This document shows positions 20,989 through 31,602 of a stretch of 64,000 nt of DNA, in pieces. The translations under genes and the position numbers were made by a program. The stretch lies in NCBI GenBank assembly GCA_015039365.1, contig WION01000093.1, forward strand, positions 107,250-171,249. Direction: 5' to 3'. The notes beneath the pieces were generated by a model that made no database searches, was not told the origin of the DNA, and saw only the letters and a list, made by a program, of their open reading frames with translations. How positions within the stretch are numbered: position 1 is the first letter of the stretch; each line of letters opens with the position of its first letter. This DNA comes from Amanita rubescens (Eukaryota > Basidiomycota > Agaricomycetes > Agaricales > Amanitaceae).

Positions 20989-21154
20989 GCTATGCCTTAT
21001 ATAAGTACCTTAGTACCACCCCCCACCTAGCTACATTAGTGCTTATTATTATTATTCCTCGGCTATAGAATATTATCCGGCCCGTTAGATTCCGGCTGCT
21101 AAATACGCCCATGACACTGGCAGCCGATTTTGCTCATCTACCCTTCCCTACCCC
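20989..21154. other. Short intergenic spacer
   Basis: About 170 bp between the Pol beta-like stop and the thioesterase start, with a short ATT microsatellite near 21043-21056. Probable 3' UTR plus promoter. Confidence 0.4.
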
Positions 21155-22410
21155 ATGGCACCGTTCTTTAAAGCAGTGAATGTTCAAGCCAACGGGAAAA
21201 ATGGTGTGTATGTAGGAGATATCGATTCAGAGTGGTTGGTTACCGCGTAAGCAAACAAATTCTCTACCTGCCATTTACTAAGTCATTGGGCACATCACGT
21301 CACCAGAGTACCGAATGGAGGTCAGTAGTTCTGCGAATGTGTGGTCTGGCGACCGGTGGATACTCAAGTCCACGAGCTCATTGTCAACACGCTGTGGCCC
21401 GACCGTCTAATGGAAGATTTCTACAGGATATGTCTTGGCTCTCATCGTTGAGGCGTGTATACAGTACCAGTCTACAACAGGCCACAAAGATCCTATCCAC
21501 GTAACGGCTCATTATCTGAGGGCCACGGCCGTTGCACCCTTCGAGATCTGCATTCGAAAGATCAAGACCGGTAAAGGGTTTACAAACCTCACTGCAGAAT
21601 TGGTGCAAAGGGTATGTGTATATCCTCTCGTTCTCTGATAACCTGCCCATTGGCTAGGGAGAAACTCGGGTGACGACCCATATGATATTCGGGACCAACG
21701 CGCCCTCTCCTACACAGCAAACGCGCGTTTCCATTGACCCGCCTTCGCCTTATGCCCGTCATATACCCCTTCATGTTCATCCATCCAAGGCTACCCCGGT
21801 TCTGCTGCGAGATGTGTACAAGTTCAATCACTATATCAAGACGACAACCGATTCTGTGATAAAGGCGCGGAATGGGCCTGATAGCTCAGCGCGGACAAGA
21901 AGCTCAACGATCGGTGGTGGCGGTTTGGAGTGGGGAGGGTGGTTAGAATTCGTTGATTCGGGAGAGAGAATTACGACTCCCTCTTTAGCGTTTCTGGTGG
22001 ATATATTCGTGGATTTGGTGCGTCTCCTACCGAAGGAGGTTAGAGGGGATTTGCATGCCAGGTACGCTGCGACGTTCCGGTAACGAGCTCATAATCATGT
22101 ATCAACCACTGGCAGTTGGTTCCCGACAATGGTCCTTTCTGTCGAGTTCAAGAGTCCTATACCTCGCGATTCTGATACCCATTCGAGTCGGACTGTGGGC
22201 ATTTACTCAGTCGGTCGGTTCTTGGGTGACCCTGACCACCGACATGATACCTATGTGGAAGTTTGGACGGCACCTTCGAATGTTGGAGAAGGAGAGGATT
22301 CAGGGGACTGGCGGAGTAAGCAAGTATGCTTGGCGACGGCTACGCAGATGAGTTTGACGGTGCCTTTGGCGGTGAATGAGGCGAGAGGAAAGAGGGATGC
22401 CAAATTATAA
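21155..22410 (+). CDS. Acyl-CoA thioesterase-like (hotdog-fold) protein
   Basis: Five exons (21155-21246, 21307-21320, 21427-21611, 21658-22061, 22116-22410) join to 329 residues. The start MAPFFKAVNVQ leads to GVYVGDIDSEWLVTAVPNGG, YVLALIVEA and DPIHVTAHYLRA, a pattern typical of the thioesterase-like (TesB-type double hotdog) family. The second half has ERITTPSLAFLVD, WFPTMVLSVEFKSPIP, a VGRFLGDPDHRHDTYVEVW strand set, and ends near ATATQMSL. Such proteins hydrolyse acyl-CoA thioesters; substrate and compartment cannot be told from sequence. Exon 2 is only 14 nt and restores the conserved VPNGG. It is followed after 71 bp by vps25 on the same strand. Confidence 0.82.
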
Positions 22411-22481
22411 TTTATGGTAGTAGTCGCCTTTATTGAAAGTTGTAACCGCATCCATTTGTGTCAGAGTCCGAGAGACACGGT

Positions 22482-23264
22482 ATGGCTTTCTCGACTCACA
22501 CAACCAAGTCAGGTTCGACTTTGCTCACACGTCAACTCACTCGCTGACTGGAAACTCAGGATTCCTCCTACCATCAATACATTCTGCGCCTCCTTTCTTC
22601 ACGTTAGGAATTTCGAAGCACACCCACAATCTTTCTCTCACTAACATGATCCGGCAACAGCGAACAACCCAATCCGGCTACACAGGCGATTGCAACTGAA
22701 CATTGGATTCGATTAATCCTTGGTTACGCTTCGCACCGGAGGCTTTTCTTTCTGAAGGCAGAGGATGCGGAAGCAAGTGAAAATGATTGGGACGAGGTGC
22801 TCAAGAACGAGCGTATCAATCGTGCGTCACATCCTTCCATAGAACGGCCCAATTTACAAACGACGATCTAGGCAAAGTGCTGCCATCCCATTTACTCCAT
22901 ATTATGGAGGCGATGATAAAGAAGAATGTTGCCATATACGAGCCTCCAAAACAGACACGATCAGTGATGTTGTATTGGAGGACACCCGAAGAATGGGCCG
23001 AAGTTCTTCACAATTGGGTATATCTACGTCAGCTGTCTGGCATATATTTCATCTCATGTCGAGTTTTAGGCTTCATCGACTGGGCAATTGAACACCATTC
23101 TGACTTACTACGATATCACGGATCCAGCAGTAGAATCGGAACTGACGACGATCCCGATTCCTCTACTTAAGAAGGCAATAGCTGTATTGACCAAGACAGG
23201 CAAGGCTCAAGTAATTGGTATATCTGAGGGTGAAGGTGTACGATTCTTTGTAGGAGATAAATAG
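22482..23264 (+). CDS. vps25: ESCRT-II subunit VPS25
   Basis: Five exons (22482-22512, 22560-22602, 22661-22821, 22872-23017, 23070-23264) join to 191 residues, close to the family length. The N-terminus carries the typical PPFFTEQPNPATQ motif, which contacts VPS22/VPS36 in the ESCRT-II Y-shaped complex. The first winged helix includes HWIRLILGYASHRRLFFL. The second includes SVMLYWRTPEEWAEVLHNW and ends in a GKAQVIG..GEGVRFF strand pair. The protein acts at endosomes, where ESCRT-II nucleates ESCRT-III for multivesicular body formation. Its stop is only 35 bp before the fol3 start. Another ESCRT gene, VPS2, lies 16 kb away in this window. Confidence 0.93.
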
Positions 23265-23299
23265 ACTGTATTGTAATTTGAAGACTCGCGTCGCGTTTC

Positions 23300-24781
23300 A
23301 TGTCAATTGATCTCACCCTTGACCGTCTTCGATGTATAGTCGAACATCTACCCGCTTACACTCGTCCAACCATCCACATAGCAGGCACTAATGGCAAAGG
23401 CAGCGTATCTGCTTATCTATCTCACATCTTGTCATCCTCTCAGTCTTCACTCAAAGTTGGCCGCTACAATTCACCTCATCTACTGGCACCCCATGACTGC
23501 ATCACGATTAACAATGTTCCCATACCTGTAGAAGTTTATGATGCTGCCTCCGCCGTGATCGACGAAGCGGACAAGACGCACAAAACCAAGATGACCCGGT
23601 TTGAGCTACTCACGTTGATCGCACTACACGTATTCGAAGAGGCAAAAGTCGACGTTGCTGTCGTGGAGGTGTGTATGGGTGGTCGTTTGGATGCGACCAA
23701 CATAATTCCTACATCAGTTATCCTCGCCTCTGCGTTAACGTCTGTCGACCTCGACCACCAGACGTTTCTTGGACCAACTGTCTCTCATATTGCAAAGGAA
23801 AAAGCCGGAATCGCCCGGCCTGGACGTCCGTTTGTAATCGGAAAACAGAAATATAGCGAAGTACACGACATTGTCCAATCTGTCGTAGCCGAGAGCGGTG
23901 GTGTGTTGCTTCCTGCAGTAGATGTGTCCCGGAGGAGTTGGGATCCTGAACTGGACGGAGAGCAATTCAGCTTCTCCCTCCGGCCTGGCAACCTCAAGGA
24001 GCCCCCACATCAGCCTATTTCATGTCGATTGCCCTGCTTCGGCGATGATCTGAATGCATTACTGCCTCTGTTCGGGGATCATCAGCTAGATAACCTTGGC
24101 GTCGCTCTAGGAGTCATTTCTTCTCTCCTCACTCACGCTCCTGCAGAACTCGCCGCACAAATCTGCCCACAATCAAACCTCACACTACAATCCATAGTGG
24201 ATGGTATCCGGGCTACACGCTGGCCAGGCAGGCTGTCTTTCCACACCATCTCCGTCCCGCCATCCGATTCCCGTTCGGATCCCAAAAAAGCCATCGTCCT
24301 CGTTGACGGTGCACACAATCCAGCGTCCTCACAAAGCCTCGGCGACTACCTAAGCTATCTCATCTCCATCCTTTCACCGCGTCCGAAACGTTTGCAGCTG
24401 TCTTATATCATCGCACTTTCACACTCCCCACCAAAGACGCCTGCTCAGACGCTCTTACCATTTCTTCCCTTGTCGCTGAAACGCACACGCGACAGCCCGG
24501 AAATTGTGACCAAAGCCGCTTTGTTGAGGTTTACACTGCCAGAAGGTATGCCATGGATCGAACCCGTGGCACCATCCGAGCTGCAGCATGTAGTCTCAAA
24601 CTTGGTTCCTGGCGTAGAAACTTGGGGCGATGACGAGAAAGGAGGGTCAGCAGGAGATCTTAAAACCGAACAGATGTTGGACGCTTTAAGATGGGCGGTT
24701 AGTGGCTCTTGTGATGAAAACTTGATAGTTGTGGTGGGTAGCCTATATCTCGTCGCAGATTTCTATCGCTTGGGGTTGTAG
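23300..24781 (+). CDS. fol3: Dihydrofolate synthase / folylpolyglutamate synthase family
   Basis: A single uninterrupted frame of 493 residues starting MSIDLTLDRLRCIVEHL. The Mur-ligase-type P-loop reads HIAGTNGKGSVSAYL. Further family motifs are the strand ending NSPHLL, DCITINNVPIP, EVCMGGRLDATN, the metal/ADP region SVDLDHQTFLG, AKEKAGIARPG, and the C-terminal VLVDGAHNPASSQ. The short N-terminus without a mitochondrial presequence and the SIDL start resemble yeast Fol3, which adds the first glutamate to dihydropteroate. Vertebrate-type FPGS usually carries a longer leader, so FOL3 is preferred over MET7. It lacks introns, unlike nearly all its neighbours. Confidence 0.87.
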   Translation: MSIDLTLDRLRCIVEHLPAYTRPTIHIAGTNGKGSVSAYLSHILSSSQSSLKVGRYNSPHLLAPHDCITINNVPIPVEVYDAASAVIDEADKTHKTKMTRFELLTLIALHVFEEAKVDVAVVEVCMGGRLDATNIIPTSVILASALTSVDLDHQTFLGPTVSHIAKEKAGIARPGRPFVIGKQKYSEVHDIVQSVVAESGGVLLPAVDVSRRSWDPELDGEQFSFSLRPGNLKEPPHQPISCRLPCFGDDLNALLPLFGDHQLDNLGVALGVISSLLTHAPAELAAQICPQSNLTLQSIVDGIRATRWPGRLSFHTISVPPSDSRSDPKKAIVLVDGAHNPASSQSLGDYLSYLISILSPRPKRLQLSYIIALSHSPPKTPAQTLLPFLPLSLKRTRDSPEIVTKAALLRFTLPEGMPWIEPVAPSELQHVVSNLVPGVETWGDDEKGGSAGDLKTEQMLDALRWAVSGSCDENLIVVVGSLYLVADFYRLGL

Positions 24782-25335
24782 TCACAGATGCGGATGTCGA
24801 GCATGCACACTTGGGTTCTGTTTAGTTCGGTGCTTGTCATCGGCCCAAGTATCGCTACTAAAATTTAGATGGGGATTTGAAAAAATAAAGTGAGCGTCAT
24901 ACATTGTGCCATACCACATACAACGCCAGCCTGCGATTGTCTGCTACCGTTGTAGTTCCGGAGTAAGCCGTTCAGAATAAGTTTAAATCATGTTTTGCGC
25001 ACAAGTCGAGTTCTGCAGGATGGACAGGGGATCACATGAGCCTATCACAGAGTCGTGCGTTTTTACGATGGTGCAAAATCGACTGGAGCCTAAAATCGAC
25101 CCAAGAGTCGAATGTTGCGGTGCCCTTCTTCTTTGAAATGCAGCTGCCAGGCCTGTTAATTTTTACGGAACAGGGATTAAAGGAACTGAGGGAAGTTGCA
25201 GGGGCTCAGCGATTGGTAGTACCATAGGGACTGTCACGGTCATGGATGCTATGCTGTGCGTCACTTGACCGAGCGTGACACGCGTTACAATTGCTCTTTC
25301 CTGTTGACCACCACTTGCCTTACTATACTTCTGGG
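24782..25335. other. Intergenic, boundary of the first NLR island
   Basis: About 550 bp. No gene was recognised. Base composition shifts here from ordinary CpG content to CpG-poor DNA near 25300. Confidence 0.4.
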
Positions 25336-28300
25336 ATGGGCAACTGCTTCTCATCCAGCAAAGCCAACAGCAATGAGGCTAGCAGCCCAGTTGCAGCCAG
25401 CTCTGGACCCAGTGCAGGTAACTTTACTGCAGCTCAGAACTTCACAATTGCGAGTAGCCAGTTCATTGATGTTCATGGGAATTATGTAGTATGTGATCAC
25501 TGATTGTTGTGCTGGTGTGAAGATATCCATAATGATGATGACATTTAGCAAATCAACAATCCCTCTGTTTCTACTGAGGTGATAGCATCTCTGCCTCCTG
25601 TGAGGCATTCTAGCACTATGTTTACAGGTCGTAGTGCATATCTGCAGAGGCTAAAAGATCATTTTGTTTCCAATGCCATGGAGAAAAGAAAATCAGTCCT
25701 TTTGCATGGTTTGGGAGGTATTGGCAAAACTCAGATTTGCCTCAAATTTACTGAAGAGAATGCAAGTTTGTGAGTGATGCTAGGCCTCTGTAGCTATATA
25801 AATTAATTGAGTTACTGTAGATTTTCTGACATATTTTGGATTGATGCTTCTTCAGAAAGTGCTGTTGATCTCAGACTCAGGCAAATTGCTCAGGCAAATA
25901 ATGCCCCTCCTGAGGTTGTCTCCTCAGCTGCACATACTCTCAAATGGATTTCTAGAAAGTCAAATTGGTTGATGATATATGATAATGCAGATGGTGGATA
26001 CCAAGTGGTTGAGAAGTTTCTCCCTCCTGGAAATGGAGGAAATATCTTGATAACAAGCAGGAATTTTGAATTGGTTAGGATCACAGAGGACTCTATGGAA
26101 GTTCTTGAAATGGAAAAAGAAGAGGCTTTATCACTGCTTTTCAAATCAGCCAGGCTAGATTACACATCTGAGGATGTTCAAATGTTGGCTGAGCAGCTTT
26201 TCTCAAAGCTGGGTGGCATTCCTCTTGCAATTGACCAAGCTGGGGCATACATGCTGGCCTGCAAATGTCCACTGGAGGATTACTTGGAACTATATGCCAA
26301 GAATCATAATCAATTAATGCTGAATCCTTCTTTCAAAGGTGCTTCTGATTATGGATCATCAACATATAATACATGGGAGATTTCAATGAAAGAGATTGAG
26401 GCACAAGGTGCAAATGAAGTAGGTTTAGGGGCTATAGCAGCTAAGAGTGCTACTACCCTGTATAAAATAATTGCCTTCCTGCATCATGAGAATATACCAG
26501 AAGGATTGTTCAAAGTTGCAGCAGAAAACTACAAGAACAGGAATTTTGATGCAGAACAGAAACTGGGTCTCTCATTGTCAGCAACAATGTTGGATCCTAA
26601 TGTGTTGTTTTTGGATAAGATGGGAGAATGGGATGTGTTTCAGTTTCAACTAGGGATACAAGTGCTGCTATCATTTTCCCTACTGAAGAAGAATGGTAAA
26701 ATGTATTCGGTCCACACATTAGTGAACTCCTGGAACAGAAACAGAATTCCAGACATAGAAATTAATAGGCAGATTTCAATGGCAAGGGCCATGCTAGCCT
26801 GTTCTGTAGAGTTGGACTATAGTGTTGACAACTATAAGTTTTGTGGCTTGCTTGCCCCACATATTAGAACAAATTATGATCATGCAATACAGTTAAGTTC
26901 AAGCATTATCTACTATGACGATGAATGTGTTAGATTTGCACTTGTATTTGATCACATTGGAAGTTGGGATGAAGCAGAGAAGCTGGAGGTACAAGTCATG
27001 GAGGCAAGGAAAGAAAAGCTTGGATTACATCACCCAGACACTCTGACAAGCATGGCTAATCTAGCATCCACATACCGGAACCAGGGCAGGTGGGATGGAG
27101 CAGAGAAGCTGGAGGTGCAAGTCATGGAGGCAAGGAAAGAAAAGCTTGGATCACACCACCCAGACACTCTGAGAAGCATGGGTAGTCTAGCATCCACATA
27201 CTGGAACCAGGGCAGGTGGGATGAAGCAGAGGAGCTGGAGGTACAAGTCATGGAGGCAAGGAAAGAAAAGCTTGGATCACACCACCCAGACACTCTGACA
27301 AGCTTGGCTAATCTAGCATCCACATATCGGAACCAGGGGAGGTGGGATGAAGCAGAGAAGCTGGAGGTACAAGTCATGGAGGCAAGCAAAGAAAAGCTTG
27401 GATCACACCACCCAGACACTCTGACAAGCATGGGTAATCTAGCATCCACATACCGGAACCAGGGCAAGTGGGATGAAGCAGAGAGGCTGGAGGTACAAGT
27501 CATGGAGGCAAGCAAAGAAAAGCTTGGATCACACCACCCAGACACTCTGACAAGCATGGGTAATCTAGCATCCACATACTGGAACCAGGGCAGGTGGGAT
27601 GAAGCAGAGAAGCTGGAGGTACAAGTCATGGAGGCAAGGAAAGAAAAGCTTGGATCACACCACCCAGACACTCTGACAAGCATGGGTAATCTAGCATCCA
27701 CATACCGGAACCAGGGCAAGTGGGATGAAGCAGAGAAGCTGGATGTACAAGTCATGGAGGCAAGCAAAGAAAAGCTTGGATCACACCACCCAGACACTCT
27801 GACAAGCATGGGTAATCTAGCATCCACATACAGGAACCAGGGCAGGTGGGATGAAGCAGAGAAGCTGGAGGTACAAGTCATGGAGGCAAGCAAAGAAAAG
27901 CTTGGATCACACCACCCAGACACTCTGACAAGCATGGGTAATCTAGCATCCACATACCAGAACCAGGGCAGGTGGGATGAAGCAGAGAAGCTGGAGGTAC
28001 AAGTCATGGAGGCAAGGAAAGAAAAGCTTGGATCACACCATCCAGGCACTCTGACAAGCATGGGTAATCTAGCATCCACATACCGGAACCAGGGCAGGTG
28101 GGATGAAGCAGAGAAGCTGGAGGTACAAGTCATGGAGGCAAGGAAAGAAAAGCTTGGATCACACCATCCAGGCACTCTGAGAAGCATGGGTAATCTAGCA
28201 TCCACATACCGGAACCAGGGCAGGTGGGATGAAGCAGAGAAGCTGGAGGTACAAGTCATGGAGGGAATGAAAGAAAAGCTTGGATCACACCACCCAGACA

Positions 28301-29556
28301 CTCTGACAAGCATGGGCAATCTAGCATCCACATACCGGAACCAGGGCAGGTGGGATGAAGCAGAGAAGCTGGAGGTACAAGTCATGGAGGCAAGCAAAGA
28401 AAAGCTTGGATCATACCACCCTGACACTCTGACAAGCATGGTTAATCTAGCATCCACATACTGGAACCAGGGCAGGTGGGATGAAGCAGAGGAGCTGGAG
28501 GTACAAGTCATGGAGGCAAGGAAAGAAAAGCTTGGATCACACCACCCAGACACTCTGACAAGCATGGGTAATCTAGCATCCACATATGGGAACCAGGGCA
28601 GGTGGGATGAAGCAGAGAAGTTGGTGGTACAAGTCATGGAGGCAAGGAAAGAAAAGCTTGGATCACACCACCCAGACACTCTGACAAGCATGGGTAATCT
28701 AGCATCCACATACCAGAACCAGGGCAGGTGGGATGAAGCAGAGAAGCTGGAGGTACAAGTCATGGAGGCAAGCAAAGAAAAGCTTGGATCACACCACCCA
28801 GACACTCTGACAAGCATGGGTAATCTAGCATCCACATACCGGAACCAGGGCAGGTGGGATGAAGCAGAGAAGCTGGAGGTACAAGTCATGGAGGCAAGCA
28901 AAGAAAAGCTTGGATCACACCACCCAGACACTCTGACAAGCATGGGCAATCTAGCATCCACATACTGGAATCAGGGCAGGTGGGATGAAGCAGAGAAGCT
29001 GGAGGTACAAGTCATGGAGGCAAGCAAAGAAAAGCTTGGATCATACCACCCTGACACTCTGACAAGCATGGTTAATCTAGCATCCACATACTGGAACCAG
29101 GGCAGGTGGGATGAAGCAGAGGAGCTGGAGGTACAAGTCATGGAGGCAAGGAAAGAAAAGCTTGGATCACACCACCCAGACACTCTGACAAGCATGGGTA
29201 ATCTAGCATCCACATACTGGAACCAGGGCAGGTGGGATGAAGCAGAGGAGCTGGAGGTACAAGTCATGGAGGCAAGGAAAGAAAAGCTTGGATCACACCA
29301 CCCAGACACTCTGACAAGCATGGTTAATCTAGCATCCACATACTGGAACCAGGGCAGGTGGGATGAAGCAGAGAAGCTGGAGGCACAAGTCATGGAGGCA
29401 AGGAAAGAAAAGCTTGGATCACACCACCCAGACACTCTGACAAGCATGGCTAATCTAGCAGTCACATACAAAAGTCAGGGGAGGTTGGATGAGGCTGATG
29501 TTTTACTTTCACAAGCCATTAGTATTATGTCAATGGAGGAAACTATGGGGTCCTAA
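25336..29556 (+). CDS. NLR-type STAND receptor: NB-ARC plus 20 TPR repeats (NLR1)
   Basis: Exons 25336-25485, 25549-25769 and 25821-29556 join to 1368 residues. The N-terminus MGNCFSSS fits an N-myristoylation signal (G2, S6) with a palmitoylatable Cys4. A short motif follows, FTIASSQFIDVHGNY. The NB-ARC begins at FTGRSAYLQRL and has the P-loop GLGGIGKTQ. It continues with FWIDASSE, Walker B WLMIYDNAD, GNILITSRN and GIPLAIDQAG. A linker leads to 20 kinesin-light-chain-type TPR units of exactly 42 residues (HPDTLTSMGNLASTYRNQGR type). Such proteins act as cytosolic or membrane-bound non-self receptors that oligomerise on nucleotide exchange. The stop TAA stands where the paralogue at 51260 has CAA, and 20 further homologous codons follow (to 29619), so the C-terminus is slightly truncated. 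CpG is rare throughout. Confidence 0.9.
27025..29418 (+). repeat. 126-bp tandem repeats coding for TPR units (19 full units)
   Basis: Nineteen units of exactly 126 bp with no indel, plus a diverged twentieth. Units differ at a few codons only: the residue after STY (R, W, Q, G), the residue after MEA (R or S), the one after TSM (G, V, A) and K/E in AEKLEV. This indicates recent homogenisation of the array. Confidence 0.95.
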
Positions 29557-29783
29557 CACCCAAATACAACCCACTTCAGGAGCATTAGATTGAGAATGCT
29601 TACAGTAGCAAGAGGGTAAAGGCAACAGTAATGATAGCCATCACTTTCCATAAGTTGTCTTAGTATAGCATGGTGGTTAGTACTGAGTAGTGAATAGTGA
29701 ATAGTGAATATCATTCAATTAGGAGTTTGAGGAGTTCCTCAGACCTCAAACAAGTACTGAAAGCCTGAAACATTTAAGTCCAT

Positions 29784-30470
29784 CCTTCTCTGATTATGGC
29801 TCTTCTACATATGGAACTTGGGAGATTTCAATGAAAGAAATTGAGGCACTGGCAAGAATTGATACTGATGCTGAAGTGCTATTACTCTCTATAAGATAAT
29901 TGCTTTTCTGTGTCATGAAAACATACCAGAAGAATTGTTCAAGAATGCTGCAGAGAACTATAAGAAGAGGAACATCAATATGGAACAAAAACTGGGTCTG
30001 TCATTGTCCATAACAATGTTAGATTCCAATGTTTTGTTCTTAGATGACAGGGGAGAATGGGATAAGATGCAATGCTGCATTTACATGTCATGAAGATAAG
30101 GAAGGAAAAGCTTGGATTTCAAGACCACCCAGATCTTCTTATTAGCATGAGCCATATAGCATTGACATACCAGAAACAGGGAAGGCAGGATGAGGCAGAG
30201 AAACTGCAGGTACAAGTAATGGAGGCAAGGAAAGAGAAGCTTGGACCAAACCACCAGACACTCTTACTAGCATGGGTAATCTAGCATCGACATACCAGAA
30301 GCAAGGAAGGTGGGATGAAGTAGAGAAGCTGTAGGTACATGTGATGGAGATCACATCATCCCAAAACTGTGAGAAGTGGCATGGAACAACTAGCACTCAC
30401 ATACAGGAAGCAGGGGAGGCAAGATAAGGCAAAGCAGCTTGATGTACAAGTTATGGAGGCAAGGAAGGAC
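29784..30470 (+). pseudogene. Decayed TPR-NLR relic
   Basis: Related to NLR1 and NLR2 but broken. The stretch at 29784-30062 corresponds to the NB-ARC C-terminal region (SDYGSSTYGTWEISMKEIEA, then after a frameshift AFLCHENIPEELFKNAAENY and NMEQKLGLSLS). It jumps at about 30065 straight into TPR units (RKEKLGFQDHPDLLISM, QGRQDEAEKLQVQVMEA), which contain frameshifts and stops. The P-loop part is missing. It lies 3' of NLR1 in the same orientation, consistent with a tandem duplicate that has since been partly deleted. Confidence 0.8.
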
Positions 30471-30479
30471 AGGCTTAAA

Positions 30480-31173
30480 TTATACATTGAAGCATAGAAT
30501 GCATATATCAGAATATGACGACACTGACATAAATGACAGCTGTTTACACAAATACATGATCAAATGCTCACTTTCATCAATTTCCTCCCCGTTTGCCTTG
30601 TTCTTGAATATCTTTCGAGGACCTACATGTCGATCAACTACCAGATACTCGTAATCAAGTTCCCAACTCACCAGGTCCCATATGCCCTTCGGCGCCTGCA
30701 GTCCCTCCAACATCCCCGTCATCATGCTTCCTTTTTTTTGTATTAGGTTCATTTGGTGCGGAGAGTTCTGACCCATTAACGTTCTTCTCAGGGTGTTGCT
30801 CCTCACTCTCCTGGTCGATATTGATGCCCTGATTACTGTTCTTCTCAGATGCAGGAGCGCGCGTCTCCCTAACGTCTCGACCAGCGTTCTTCTCGGATGC
30901 AGGAGTGCGCGCCTCGCTACCGTCGTCGCCAAAGTTCTTCTTGGCCACCTCAGAACACATCTCCTCGCTCTCCTGATCAACAGCCATGTCTGGTGTAGGA
31001 TTCTCGGATGCAGGAGCGCGCATCTCGCTACTGTCATGATCAGTGTTCTTCTTGGATGCAGGAGCACGCATCTCGCTACCATCTTCACCAACGTTCGAGT
31101 TCTTCTCGGATGCAGGAGCGCGTGTCGTCTCGCTACCGTCTTCACTGTTCTTCTCGGCCATCTCAAGACGCAT
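30480..31173 (-). CDS. Uncharacterised acidic repeat protein with nuclear-type basic patch
   Basis: I do not recognise this family. Two exons on the minus strand (31173-30672, then 30622-30480) are joined across a 49-bp intron with a GTGAGT donor. The first exon encodes six or seven imperfect repeats of the type EKNS..DGSE.RAPAS, interspersed with DQESEE. A basic patch NTKKRKHDDGD that could be a nuclear localisation signal follows. After the intron comes PRKIFKNKANGEEIDESEH and a hydrophobic, cysteine-containing C-terminus. Composition suggests an intrinsically disordered protein. It lies between the NLR relic and sen54. The start is the first ATG of the repeat frame. Confidence 0.5.
30860..31150. 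repeat. Degenerate ~45-60 bp minisatellite inside a coding frame
   Basis: About six imperfect units each carrying TTCTCGGATGCAGGAGCGCG on the plus strand. These encode the RAPASEKN repeats of the minus-strand protein. Confidence 0.7.
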
Positions 31174-31602
31174 CTCCTCACTGCCATAGCCCCGATTAGT
31201 GACAACTAGCTGTTATCAGCAAGGGCAATGAATTCTCGGTTCCCCAAGTGCTAGATGGGCTGCAGTTTCCGGAATAAGTTGTGCGTGTAAGATGGCTGTG
31301 TGTGTTAATGGTGCCACCAGACGGTGAAAGTTTTATGTGAGGCACCTGAATTGGGAGTGAGCCATCGAATGTTTTTACAAAATATATACCCTAGAACACA
31401 GGGTATCAAGTAGCCGATCTGTCTCCGATCAACAATTTAACGATATCTACTGTGTTCACAAACCGTTGAACGTAGAGACAACTCTTTGAGAAGCCAAATT
31501 AGAGCGATTGTCCCAGCCCGAAACGGGCGGACTTACGACGCCGATTGATCCTTGTAGTATGCGCAAAAAACGGACATGAACAAAACAGAAAACCTAGCGC
31601 AT
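31174..31602. other. Intergenic
   Basis: About 430 bp between the acidic repeat gene and the sen54 stop. It includes a tract of pyrimidines and an AT-rich patch near 31375-31440. No gene was recognised. Confidence 0.4.

Noticed and set aside
27030..29471. Long open frames (643 and 166 codons) on the minus strand through the NLR1 repeats
   Set aside because: They exist because the repeated 126-bp unit happens to lack stops on its reverse strand; the plus-strand frame has clear NB-ARC and TPR homology.
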